From Rana temporaria (lineage: Eukaryota > Chordata > Amphibia > Anura > Ranidae), in contig NC_053489.1 of assembly GCF_905171775.1 (NCBI RefSeq), forward strand, positions 334,546,454-334,610,453: a DNA stretch of 64,000 bases, given 5' to 3'. Below are positions 22,586 through 31,416 of the stretch, in pieces (position 1 is the stretch's first letter; the number at the start of each line of letters is the position of its first letter). Position numbers and translations under genes: made by a program. A model generated the notes under the pieces. The model was not told the DNA's origin and ran no database searches. It was given only the letters and a program-made list of their open reading frames with translations.

Positions 22586-23071
22586 TGGCTTCAGAGAGCA
22601 CTAGATTTCCTCTCCTTTGTTTTTTATGCCCTGATTGCCATGTCCTGATCCTGAGTCTGACTGATATCGTGGTTCTACTGCTGCATTGCTTGCTGTCCTC
22701 TGAGAACAGGTGGTTCTCTGATTATGCTTTGTGACCTATTGCAGGTCGAAGTTGTAAGGTGAGAGGCCATTCCTGCTATTTGGTGGAGGTTCCTTCTGGA
22801 TATCACCCTTTGGATTTTTGCACTATTATATTCCGATTTGGATCATCTTTTTGCACTTGAGCACTTTATATGGACTTTATTATATAATTTTTAACTATAT
22901 ATCATATATCATATGTTTTAACTTTCTGTATGTATAGTTTAAAATTGTTTGTTTTGCGCTGCACTATTATTATTTTATGTCAATGTGAGGTGTTTTATTT
23001 GAATTTACCTTAGTGCTGGCTTGCATTTTTTAGTTTATATTTACATTCCAGCGCTGAATAATTTTTCTTTA
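22586..23071. repeat. PLE1 inverted tail, second part
   Basis: The reverse complement of the PLE1 terminal repeat (tggcttcagagagc onward matches about 11344 back to 10955), then the reverse complement of the ORF1 leader (22985-23071 against about 15536-15631). It ends at the 14-bp target duplication. Confidence 0.9.
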
Positions 23072-23085
23072 ACAGATTACAGCCA

Positions 23086-24390
23086 GCCATCTTTGTCCAG
23101 GGCCCAAAAACACCATGCTTCTTCTCCTGTTACTCCACCAGTATGGCAGTATTGGAGAAAACCGCAGTAGACTTTTCTTCCCTAGATTGTCACAATATTG
23201 AAAAGGGAGCTTCACACAACATGCTTGCCAAAGTTGAAAAGTTAATTATCCATATTTGCAAAAGCATTGGCATTGTGCAACCCCTTCCTCCTCCATTTTA
23301 CCATGCCCCTTTTGGGTACAAAGACCTGCAAAACATTCCCTATTCATGTACCGGAACAATATGTGGTCTATGATGACTCTGCTCTCAATCCAATCCAGTC
23401 TGCGTGGTTAATGTGTGAGGTGGCCTCAGCCTTGCACTACTCTGCAAGCCATGCGCTCTGACATGTTTCGTCCCACCCCCTGGGGCTTAGTCATGGAGGT
23501 ATAGGGGAGAGGCAAGCTAGAAGAACTTAAGCAGCGCTGGCTGTGAAGATGAAACGATAAACATACACAAGTGATTAAGATGACGTGAATGGACAAGAAA
23601 TGGTATTTAAAACCAACAGTTTGTGTGTGAGGAAGTAAAGCAGAAAATTAATGTTGAGGGATGTGGGAAAAAAATTAATGCCGAAAAGTAATGCAAAGTA
23701 AAACGTGGTGAGCAAAGTGAGACGTAAAAAAAAAAAAGATTGAAAACGAGTACCGAATAGTGATTAATAAAACGTAATGTAGTGATGTCAATAAGGGGGG
23801 GGGGAGGTGAATAATAAAGGATACTGTGTGGTGAAATTGAAAAGAAAGTGTATGGTGTGGGGTAAAAAAGTAAGCATGTATGAGACATTTTTGGGAAAAA
23901 ATGAATACAAATTTGATGGAAAATATTTTTTTCATTTGATATAATAAACCTGATATGGTTGTTAACTATTAGTAATGGAGTTGCAGTCTCCAATAAAAAT
24001 ATTAGCGGTTTTATTATCCTGTTAGAGGAACATCGTGAAGGTTGACAAGAGTACTAGGGAAAGGACAGTAAGTACCAGTAATGGACAGCACTAAACGTAT
24101 CTGTCAATTCTGTAGAATTTTTTTATTTCTTCATATTCCATTCTGCCAAACTACTTCTATGCTTTACACTACTTGGTAATGGTAATTAATGATGGACGAA
24201 CATCTGACGGGACGGTTCAAACTTTCGCAAGTGTCCGTGACCCGCAAGTTTGCGGCGGCCCCCATGGACTTTATTGGCAGGCGAATATTAAAAACCTGCA
24301 GGTCATATTTGCAGCCACAAAATACTTACTAGCTGTGCACAAATAGTCTCACAACATGAACACTGACCTACCAGAAGTATTAAGTGAAAA
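23086..24390. other. Intergenic sequence, no gene seen
   Basis: No open frame in either direction resembles a known protein. A motif catgtttcgtcccacccc near 23462, followed by ggggcttagtcatgg, resembles repeat 3' ends seen next to amphibian retroelements, so an old element fragment is possible. 23700-23760 and 23800-23815 hold short A and G tracts. The block at 24195-24300 (cgaacatctgacgg, cccatggactttattgg) looks like a dispersed repeat from memory. Confidence 0.4.
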
Positions 24391-25360
24391 ACCGGATAAG
24401 CAAGTGCCGGCCATTACAAGCCTCAAAAATTAGCCGACAGGCGTTCACCTGACAGCAAACAACTTTGTATTCTGTGGCTGGAGGTACATAAACCACTTCC
24501 AAACCGCTGTACGTCTTTATACGGCCTAAATTTAAAGATTGATATCTCGGTAACGGCAGCAGCTGCTGCCACAACCGAGGTATCAATATTTAGTGGCAGC
24601 AGTTCTGTTAGGAATAAAAGTGATCATTTTTTTTTTTCACAGTGTAAAAAATAATAAAATAAAAATAAATAAGAAAAAAAAAAATGTTTTAAAGCGCCCC
24701 ATCCCGACGAGCTTGTGCGCAGAAGCGAACGCATACGCGAGTAGCGCCCGCATATGAAAACGGTGATCAAACGACACAGGTGAGGTATCGCCGCGATCGT
24801 TACAGCGAGAGCAATAATTCTAGCCCTAGACCTACTCTGTAACTCAAAAAATGCAACCTATAGAATTTTTTAAACGTCGCCTATCGAGATTTTTAAGGGT
24901 AAAAGTTTGACGCCATGCCACGAGCGGGCGCAATTTGTAAGCGTGACATGTTGGGTACCATTTTACTCGGCGTAACATTATCTTTCACAATATATAAAAA
25001 AATTGGGCCAAATTTATTGCGGTCTTATTTTTTAATTCAAAAAAGTGTTTTTTTTTCCAAAAAAAGTGCGCTTGTAGGACCGCTGCGCAAATATGGTGTG
25101 ACAAAGTATTGCAATGATCGCCATTTTATTCTCTAGGGTGTTAGAAAAAAATAAATATATAATGTTTGTGGGTTTTAAGTAATTTTCTAGCAAAAAAACT
25201 GTTTGGGTGTTTTTCAGATTTGGTGTTTACAAGACAAAGTAGAGAAGTGGTTAAGCTATTCACCGGATACAGAAGTGTCTGCCATTACAGGCCCCAAAAC
25301 TTAGCCCACAGGCGTTCACCTGACAGCATACAACCTTGTATTCTGTGGCTGGTGGTACAT
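24391..25360. repeat. Two direct repeats of about 98 bp flanking a TTAA element
   Basis: 24391-24489 (accggataagcaagtgccgg to ggtacat) and 25262-25360 (accggatacagaagtgtctg to ggtacat) are close direct copies with about 12 differences. They share the core ggcgttcacctgacagca and tgtattctgtggctgg. They are 871 bp apart, with the TTAA element between them. Confidence 0.8.
24493..25250. mobile_element. TTAA-type non-autonomous element, copy 2 (diverged)
   Basis: The left end ccacttccaaaccgctgtac and right end agagaagtgg are inverted like those of the copies at 8213 and 31540. The right flank is TTAA (25251-25254); the left flank is TAAA, a decayed TTAA. It has an internal hairpin (gatatctcggtaacggca against the reverse near 24571) and no transposase. 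A/T tracts lie at 24628-24690. Confidence 0.65.
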
Positions 25361-25942
25361 TAGGCATTGTAACAGCACTGGTGAACGGAGTGAACCACAA
25401 CTGCGGTTAGCAAGTAATTCAACGCGATTCTCTATGCGACAACTCAGTATTAGGCCCCATTCGTCACTCCTTGCAACAGGAGTTTGAGGGATCTATACAT
25501 CATCTCTGTGACACAAAGAAAGGCGTTGAGCTACTAAGCATGGACGCATTACAGCATGCGACCAAGGCTTAGCGTTTAAAATTAGTTCAAGGTCAATATC
25601 CCAATACACCACTACATGCAGGTGATTATCAGTAAGGGACCCCAGGCGTCACTCTTAGCAACAGGAGTTTGGTTGTTCTCTACCTAATATCAACCTTAGC
25701 ATGTAGAGATGTATTTAAGCCACTAGGGGAAATGCTATGAAATAGCATCAACCCCTAGCATAGAAAAGTTAGAGCGAACATGTTGAACATTTAGGACAAG
25801 GCCTATAAGTATTTAATACTTCTGTCAAGCACTTGGTAAATTGTATTTGTAGTAACAATTATTAATTGCATACAAGAGAAAGTGTAGCTCAGGTACTTTA
25901 AGGATACACGTATAATACACAAGTTGTACTGGCAACTAATAC
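25361..25942. other. Unidentified sequence left of the satellite edge
   Basis: No gene is seen. A short block recurs: cgtcactccttgcaacagg near 25464 and cgtcactcttagcaacagg near 25646, each followed by agttt, about 182 bp apart. This suggests an old tandem repeat. The satellite sequence starts just after cacaagttgtactggc. Confidence 0.4.
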
Positions 25943-26914
25943 AGCTTGAGACGCGATATCTCCATAGCCATCGGTCCGATGGACCCCCAAACATGGCTTG
26001 CTCGGTTCAGGACATATGGGGCTACAATGTGGCGAAGAAAGTAAGTCGCTACCTGTTACGGTTCGGGAGAACTGGCCGTCCAAAGTTGAGTGTTTTGGGA
26101 CTTCAGCCTGTGTGTGGCATATATCGGTTTTTGGGCTATAACTTTTGAACCAAGCGTGCTTGGTTCAAAAGCATGTTCCGTTCGAGAGTTATAGCCCAAA
26201 AACAGATGGGGTCTACCAAAACTGATTTATGCCACATCCAGGCTGAAGTCTCAAAACACCCAACTTTGGACGGCCAGTTCTCCCGAACCGTAACCGGTAG
26301 CGACTTACTTCTCTATCGGTTTTTGGGCTATAACTTTCGAACGGAACGTGCTACTGACTTCAAACTTGGGGAGCATCTTCCTGAATAGCAACCGGACATA
26401 TCGAGAATTTGGAGTTTATGGGACCTTTTACCGGGAAGTTACCGGTCACACTAGGTACCCTCCGGCCTTTGGTGCTAGGACCTCCAAACTACCCACATAT
26501 GAAGGGGAGACTCTTGGCTACATGTCTACCAAAGGTGGGGTCACTGGCACCCGAGGCTGGCCGGTACCGTGCCTCTAAAGATGGACCATTTAACATTGGA
26601 GTCTATGGGGTAACAGGGTCAGCTTGAGACGCGATATCTCCACGGCCATTGGTCCGCTGGACCCCAAACATGGCTTGCTCGGTTCAGGACATATGGGGCT
26701 ACAATGTGGCGAATAAAGTAAGTCACCACCTGTTACGGTTCGGGAGAACTGGCCGTCCAAAGTTGGGTGTTTTGGGACTTCAGCCTGTGTGTGGCATAAA
26801 TCGGTTTTTGGGCTATAACTTTTCAACCAAGCGTGTTACCGACTTCAAACTTGGGGAGCAAGTCGGTAGCACGTTCCGTTTGAGAGTTATAGCCCAAAAA
26901 CCGATGGGGTCTAC
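25943..26914. repeat. Divergent satellite monomers at the array edge (about 688-bp type)
   Basis: The monomer start gcttgagacgcgatatctcc occurs at 25943 and 26632 (689 bp apart). Once the LTR insertion is removed, the next start at 35340 is about 686 bp further on. These units are the 493-bp satellite plus about 195 bp, and the extra part contains an inverted copy of the gggctataact...actggccgtcc stretch (about 26160-26312 and again from 26870). The point where orientation flips is a perfect hairpin, cttttgaaccaagc / gcttggttcaaaag, at 26147-26176. Divergence from the main array is substantial. Confidence 0.85.
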
Positions 26915-27885
26915 TGTGAAGGACTTTTTGCCTATATGCTTCAGTTTAATTCTCCCTGCTAGTAATGCTGTGTGTGTTAGAGGTAAAAGGTGATTTCATG
27001 TGTGACTCATTCCTCAGTGTAACAGACTGTTGAAATGTTAATGTCCCTTCCCCAGCCAGCTCCCTATTTTAAAGGGTAATTGATCTATTGTGTGTGTGTG
27101 AAGAAGACCTGTGTTTACCCTTAAGAAATGTGTCTACAGGGTCGGCTCTGAAGTGTCTGCCTATAATCTGTATGGGAGCCCCCACTGTGTGAGGGGAGGC
27201 GGAGATTGTCATTGTAACAGTTTTGTAACTACATATAAGCTAGGTGTTGTACCATTAAAGGAATTTGAGTGAAAACTATTAGGTTGGGCTTTTAAAGGCA
27301 CACAGTACAATTTGTATAGAAAAAGCTAGAAATTTATTAATATGAAATATAGAATTAAACAGACGTAAAATCAAAATTTAGAATTAACCTCTGGATTACT
27401 ACCTGGGACATACAATCCTGTGTTGTATCTTTAACTGTGCTTTCTTAACGAAGCTTGTGTATAATAAGACTGTATAGTTATTACCCTTGTAGTACCAATT
27501 ACTGACTTAATTTCTAAATTTTGATTTTACGTCTGTTTGATTCTGATATTTCATATTAATAATTTTCTAGCTTTTTCTATACAAATTGTACTGTGTGCCT
27601 TTTAAAAGCCCAACCTAATAGTTTTCACTCAAATTCCTGCAATATCGGGGCGTTGGCACATCTCCAATAGGTGCATTCGCAGCATCACCCTGCGATTCAT
27701 GCACGTTAAAATAGGCCCTCTCTTTTCACGTTGTACCATTAAAGTCTCTCTTGTTCCAGCAGTAAGCTTGGCTCGTGTGGATTATTGGGCGATCCCAGGA
27801 ATATTCCTCCTCGTGGAATATTGGGTGATTTTCTTTATGGGAAGAAGGGAATGTTTGACGGGGATATCATTCTACTACCGTCACA
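26915..27885 (+). repeat. Element A 5' LTR (with nested fold-back insertion)
   Basis: Begins tgtgaaggactttttgcc and ends taccgtcaca. It matches the 3' LTR at 34443-34931 except for the insertion at 27261-27729. Removing the insertion and its duplicated target gives about 487 bp, the same as the 3' LTR (489 bp). An ATTAAA polyadenylation hexamer lies in accattaaag. Confidence 0.92.
27261..27729. mobile_element. Fold-back insertion with 15-bp target duplication in LTR-A
   Basis: gttgtaccattaaag occurs on both sides (27246-27260 and 27730-27744) and once in the 3' LTR at 34774-34788, so the insertion is certain. The first 376 bp (27261-27636) are a near-perfect inverted repeat, with arms 27261-27388 and 27507-27636. 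The last 93 bp (ctgcaatatcgggg to ctcttttcac) are not part of the palindrome. A 15-bp duplication is unusual for a cut-and-paste MITE and more like target-primed insertion. The family is unknown. Confidence 0.85.
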
Positions 27886-27887
27886 AC

Positions 27888-27905
27888 TGGTTGTCAGCAA
27901 CGGGA
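27888..27905 (+). promoter_or_regulatory. Primer-binding site of element A (candidate)
   Basis: tggttgtcagcaacggga starts two bases after the 5' LTR. TGG complements the CCA tail of a tRNA. The corresponding site in B is tggttggcagcagcggga. The tRNA is not identified. Confidence 0.65.
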
Positions 27906-28020
27906 TTTTCCCTTCAACTCTCCTTTACACCCGGATTCCAAGCAGACACTGGAAGAACTACTGGAAGTTCGTGGAAGGATTGCTAGCAACAAAACCAAGC
28001 GGGTCATCATAGCAGAATTA

Positions 28021-28481
28021 ATGGAGCTAGACCAGGAGAACTTGGTTGCAGCAACGCCAGCAGTACAAGAGATGGAGACACCAGTGATTCAGGAAGAGGA
28101 ATGGCCAGCCAACAAAGTAATGAGAGAGAAGCTAGCATGGTTCGGTCCGAACCCAACGGCGGATGTGGTGCTGAAAGTGATGGACCTGTTAGCGCAGGAG
28201 GCTAAACAAATAAGAGACGCAGAACTACAGTTAAAACTAGCAGCAGTCCAACAAGCAGCCGCACATTCTCCGAACAGTGAGTACAGCACAGCAGACACAA
28301 GGAAGATTCCGTTTAGCGCTTTTAAAGCTTTTGATGAAAAAGACTGAAATTGATTTACCTGGCAGATTTTGAGCGACAATGTAACCTGCACCAAATAGCT
28401 AGAAGAGAGTGGGTTTCAATATTGTCAGGCAAACTGTCAGGCAAAGCTTCTGATGCTTTCCGGACCGTGCCAGAGCAGGAG
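28021..28481 (+). pseudogene. Element A gag, N-terminal part
   Basis: The open frame 28021-28347 starts MELDQENLVAATPAVQ and ends at a frame break after AFDEKD. In the following frame the text LIYLADFERQCNLHQIARRE continues into gag capsid. Element B interrupts it after gccagagcaggag (28481), and gag resumes at 32694-32698, where the duplicated aggag leads into atccatagctacgcc. Element B has the same gag N-terminus at 29469. Confidence 0.85.
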
Positions 28482-28582
28482 TGTGATGCAATTGCCTATA
28501 TGCTTGTCTAATTCTCTCCCTGCTAACTTAATGCTGTGGGTTAGAGGTAACAGGTGTTCATGTGTGATTCATCTCTCTGTAA

Positions 28583-28854
28583 GCCTAGGTTCACAATGCT
28601 GTGAATTCAAAATCGCGGTAAAATGCGCGATTTTACCGCGATTTCGCGGCTGCGATTTTGCCGCGATTTCGGCCGCAATTTAATGTAAATCGCGGCCCGA
28701 AATCACAAATAGTAGTACAGGAACTACTTTTTGAAATCGCAGATGCGGCGTCGCACTGATTAGGACAGTGCCATTGCCGCCGATTTGAGATGCAATTTGA
28801 CATGTCAAATCGCATCTCAAATCGTTCCAAATCGTACCCAGTGTGAACCAGGGC
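28583..28854. mobile_element. PIF/Harbinger-like MITE with TAA duplication
   Basis: Terminal inverted repeats are gcctaggttcaca and tgtgaaccagggc. TAA lies on both sides (28580-28582, 28855-28857) and only once in the 3' LTR of B (ctctgtaaagactg near 31515). The 3-bp TAA target fits PIF/Harbinger elements. The interior (272 bp total) is full of gcgattttaccgcgatttcg-type short inverted repeats and has no coding capacity. Confidence 0.88.
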
Positions 28855-29160
28855 TAAAGACTGTTCATATGTTAAATAAGGCTAGCTTTTGAAAGGCCTT
28901 TAATTGTGTGATAACGCCGTCTACAACCTAGTGATTCTCAGAGGTGTTAATAGGTGTCAAACTGGATGCAGACGAAACTTCTGCTTTGGAAACTCAGTGT
29001 GTGAAGGTGGTTTGTTGTTATGCTGTTTAAGGAATGTGCAGTGATTAGACATGATAATTGTCGGTCGGTGCCGACCTGTCTAGAATGTTTTAGTAATTAG
29101 CCTTAGTGTGTGATTAGGGGGGGGGTGGAGATTTCATTGTTGCTTGAATGTCTTGGACTG

Positions 29161-29167
29161 TATAAAA
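29161..29167 (+). promoter_or_regulatory. LTR-B TATA box
   Basis: tataaaa, 23 bp before the ATTAAA hexamer. It is repeated in the 3' LTR near 32577. Confidence 0.6.
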
Positions 29168-29335
29168 AGCTGAGAAGAAAACCATTAAAGTCTGTGTTGC
29201 TCCAGCAGTAAGCTTGTCTCATGTGTGGCTTTCTGGGCGACTCCAGGAATATCCCTCCTCGTGGAATATTGGGGTGATTTTCGTTATGGGAAGAAGGGAA
29301 CGTTGACGGGGATATCATCGTAATACCGTCACAAT

Positions 29336-29353
29336 TGGTTGGCAGCAGCGGGA
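29336..29353 (+). promoter_or_regulatory. Primer-binding site of element B (candidate)
   Basis: tggttggcagcagcggga, two bases after the 5' LTR, is nearly the same as in element A. Confidence 0.65.
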
Positions 29354-29468
29354 TTTTCCCTTCTACTCTCCTTTACACCCGGATTCCAAGCAGACACTGG
29401 AAGAACTACTGGAAGTTCATGGAAGGATTGCTAGCAACAAAACCAAGCGGGTCATCATAGCAGAATTA

Positions 29469-30488
29469 ATGGAGATAGACCAGAAGGACGGGATTGCAGC
29501 AACGCCAGCAGTACAAGAGATGGAGACACCAGTGATTCAGGAAGAGGATTCGCCAGCCAACAAGCTAATGAGAGAGAAGCTAGCATGGTTCGGTCCGAAC
29601 CCAACGGCGGATGTAGTGCTGAGAGTGATGGAGCTACAGGAGGCTAAACAAATAAGAGACGCAGAGCTACAGTTAAAACTGGCAGCAGTCCAACAAGCAG
29701 CCGCACATTCTCCGAACAGTGAGTACAGCACAGCAGACGCAAGGAAGATTCCGTTTAGCGCTTTTAAAGCTTTTGATGAAAAAGACTGAAATTGATTTAC
29801 CTGGCAGATTTTGAGCGACAATGTAACCTGCACCAAATAGCTAGAAGAGAGTGGGTTGCAATATTGTCAGGCAAAGCTTCTGATGCTTTCCGGACCGTGC
29901 CAGATCAGGATATCCATAGCTACGCCCGGGTTAAAGAAGTGCTCCTGGCTCGTTATGCAGTAACCCCAGAGTCCCACCAACAGAAGTTCAGGGACTCACG
30001 CAAAACCACGGAAGACTCTTACGCGGAATGGGCATGCCAGTTATCCCTGTCGGCCTCTAACTGGGTTAACAGCAGCCAGGCCATCACCGCAGAGGACATT
30101 TTGCAACTAATGCTCCTGGAGCAATTTTACAATCACATCCAGACGGATGTCAAAAATTGGGTGAGAGATTGCAGGCCCATGACTACCAGAGGCCGCGAAG
30201 TTGGCGGATGAATATGCGGATACTCGCAAGACAAACCAGGTCACACCACGGGTACAACCTCCACGACCAACGGCACCCTCACACCCACCAGCCGCTAGAT
30301 ACCAACCTCCTAACAGACCGATGACATCTAGCCCTCGCTATCCACGCCAGGAGGACAACGAACAACGCTGCTTCCGGTGCAAACAGCTGGGTCACTTCAA
30401 GCAGAATTGCCCCATGAATGACAACACCAGGTCAAATTGGTCTCAACCTGGGTACCGCCCACCAGCAGCAGCCCATTGTGTAGACTAG
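29469..30488 (+). pseudogene. Element B gag: SCAN-like capsid and zinc knuckle
   Basis: The N-terminal frame (29469-29789) starts MEIDQKDGIAATPAVQ. A frame break after AFDEKD, shared with element A, leads to 29792-30211, which holds LADFERQCNLHQIARRE and the capsid region YAVTPESHQQKF, TAEDILQLMLLEQFYNH and VKNWVRDCRPM. That capsid region resembles the vertebrate SCAN domain, which is thought to derive from a gypsy-type gag. A 2-base deletion near 30190 shifts the frame again. The last part (30201-30488) ends in the CCHC knuckle CFRCKQLGHFKQNC. The protein would package element RNA; this copy is broken. Confidence 0.85.
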
Positions 30489-30597
30489 GCTTGGGATCTC
30501 CAGGAGCTGGGTCAGGAAGAACCATTGGACACCCTTTACGAAGTCCTCACGTTACAATCTGTTATTACGGACAACAGGGAACACCATTGTCAGCTAG

Positions 30598-31035
30598 CCG
30601 GAGGGGCCCTGGAGGGAGCTGGGCAGAAAGAGGCACCGCCGGCTACCCCCCAAGAAGAAGAGGTCCTGGAAGCCGTATAACAAGCTGACCTGGGAGGATA
30701 AGAAGCGACTGGAGGACAGGGAGTCGCAGCGGGCGTCCCAGATGCGGGCCGAGATGTTCGCCAAGGGCCCACCGGTGGCCCCTTACACCACCACCCAGTT
30801 CCTGATGATGAAGGACCACGTGGAGAGCCTGCAGGACATGAGCAAGCAGGAGCTGATCCGTGAGTACATAGAGCTGGAGGAGTGCATAAGCCGCATGGAG
30901 GAGAACAACCACCTGAGGTCACAGCAGGCTGACCCCCCCAGGCTCCATGAACTGGAGATGGAGCTGGAGAAGCTCAAAGAGGAGAACTGGCAGCTGCGGA
31001 GGGAGCAGAGGGTGGCTGACCCTATGGGGCACTGA
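30598..31035 (+). pseudogene. HEXIM-derived segment inside element B
   Basis: A 146-codon open stretch ends at the TGA at 31033-31035. It encodes, in order, RHRRLPPKKKRSWKPY (compare the 7SK-binding KHRRRPSKKKR motif of HEXIM1), LTWEDKKRLEDRESQRAS, RAEMFAKGPPVAPYTTTQFL (PYNT-like motif, here PYTT) and ESLQDMSKQELIREYIELEE, which begins the HEXIM coiled coil. The acidic region that lies between PYNT and the coiled coil in HEXIM is missing. HEXIM proteins bind 7SK RNA and inhibit P-TEFb (CDK9/cyclin T). No element start codon is seen; a TAG lies just upstream at 30595-30597 in this frame. GC content and codon use here are far higher than in gag around it. Confidence 0.9.
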
Positions 31036-31266
31036 CCCCCCCCCCGAACTCTGAGCACCGGTGCTACAGCATTTCAACAAATATAACTTTTTCTTTTTAT
31101 GAATCTCCTGTGATTGTCACTTCAGAGCCATAACCTGCCCCCTCCCATAGCGGGACACCTAGATGGCGGCGCACAGACCCATTTGCCGTCTTCACACTGA
31201 CTTCTGGTGACTCTGCAGATCGCACAAAGACTTGGGGACTGACCGGCGTGTGATCTGATGACCCGG
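31036..31266 (+). other. HEXIM-derived 3' non-coding tail in element B
   Basis: Sequence after the HEXIM stop, up to the point where element RNase H sequence resumes (cctaagtcggaag). Much of it (cggcgcacagaccca, cttcacactgacttctgg, gggactgaccgg) also follows the HEXIM segment in element A, so it was captured together. Element A lacks the 31046-31135 part. Candidate HEXIM 3' UTR. Confidence 0.6.
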
Positions 31267-31399
31267 TGACATACCTAAGTCGGAAGCAGTTGCCAAGGGA
31301 GGTCAGTCACGCCAAACGGAGTTAACCTCGGACTGAAAGCTCTGAACCCGTCAACCCTACTGGACCAGGAAAGGTCCAACCGGGTTTGCTGGAGCAGGG

Positions 31400-31416
31400 A
31401 GAAAAAGGGGGGCCAT
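31400..31416 (+). promoter_or_regulatory. Polypurine tract of element B
   Basis: gagaaaaaggggggccat directly precedes the 3' LTR, as in element A (34426-34442). It primes plus-strand synthesis. Confidence 0.7.

Larger units (their letters stand above)
10955..23071 (-). mobile_element. Penelope-like element PLE1 (split by a DIRS insertion)
   Basis: The insertion is bounded by a 14-bp duplication, acagattacagcca, at 10941-10954 and 23072-23085. The coding strand is minus. Read left to right: terminal repeat (about 10955-11333), 3' UTR, ORF2 (RT plus GIY-YIG), ORF1, then a direct partial second terminal repeat (about 15632-15912). Last comes an inverted copy of terminal repeat plus UTR (15911-16548, continuing at 22586-23071). 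Direct pseudo-LTRs with an adjoining inverted tail are typical of full Penelope-like insertions. The inverted arm is interrupted at 16548/22586 by a DIRS element. Without the DIRS the PLE is about 6.1 kb. Confidence 0.88.
28482..29333 (+). repeat. Element B 5' LTR (with a PIF/Harbinger-type MITE)
   Basis: Starts tgtgatgcaattgcc and ends ccgtcaca. It contains the MITE at 28583-28854. A TATA box (tataaaa, 29161-29167) and ATTAAA (29184-29189) mark the transcription start and polyadenylation part of the LTR. At 28868-28876, gttaaataa is the uninserted form of the TTAA site filled in the 3' LTR. Confidence 0.9.

Noticed and set aside
23143..23373. 76-codon frame after PLE1 as a possible host gene
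   Set aside because: No known domain, no splice pattern or promoter, and composition typical of intergenic sequence.
26590..26993. Frames across the satellite edge as genes
   Set aside because: They run through satellite sequence in both orientations and into the LTR; no conserved protein text.
28340..28360. Classic -1 ribosomal slippery site in gag
   Set aside because: gaaaaagactg does not fit X-XXY-YYZ in the zero frame. It is kept only as a shared frame break.
30590..30922. Minus-strand frames over the HEXIM segment
   Set aside because: They arise from the high GC of the HEXIM-derived coding sequence; their Cys/Pro/Ser-rich text has no family resemblance.
30598..31035. HEXIM segment as an independent processed pseudogene that landed in element B
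   Set aside because: Element A carries the related segment with the same right junction into RNase H, and no poly-A tail or target duplication borders it, so inclusion in the element family is simpler.
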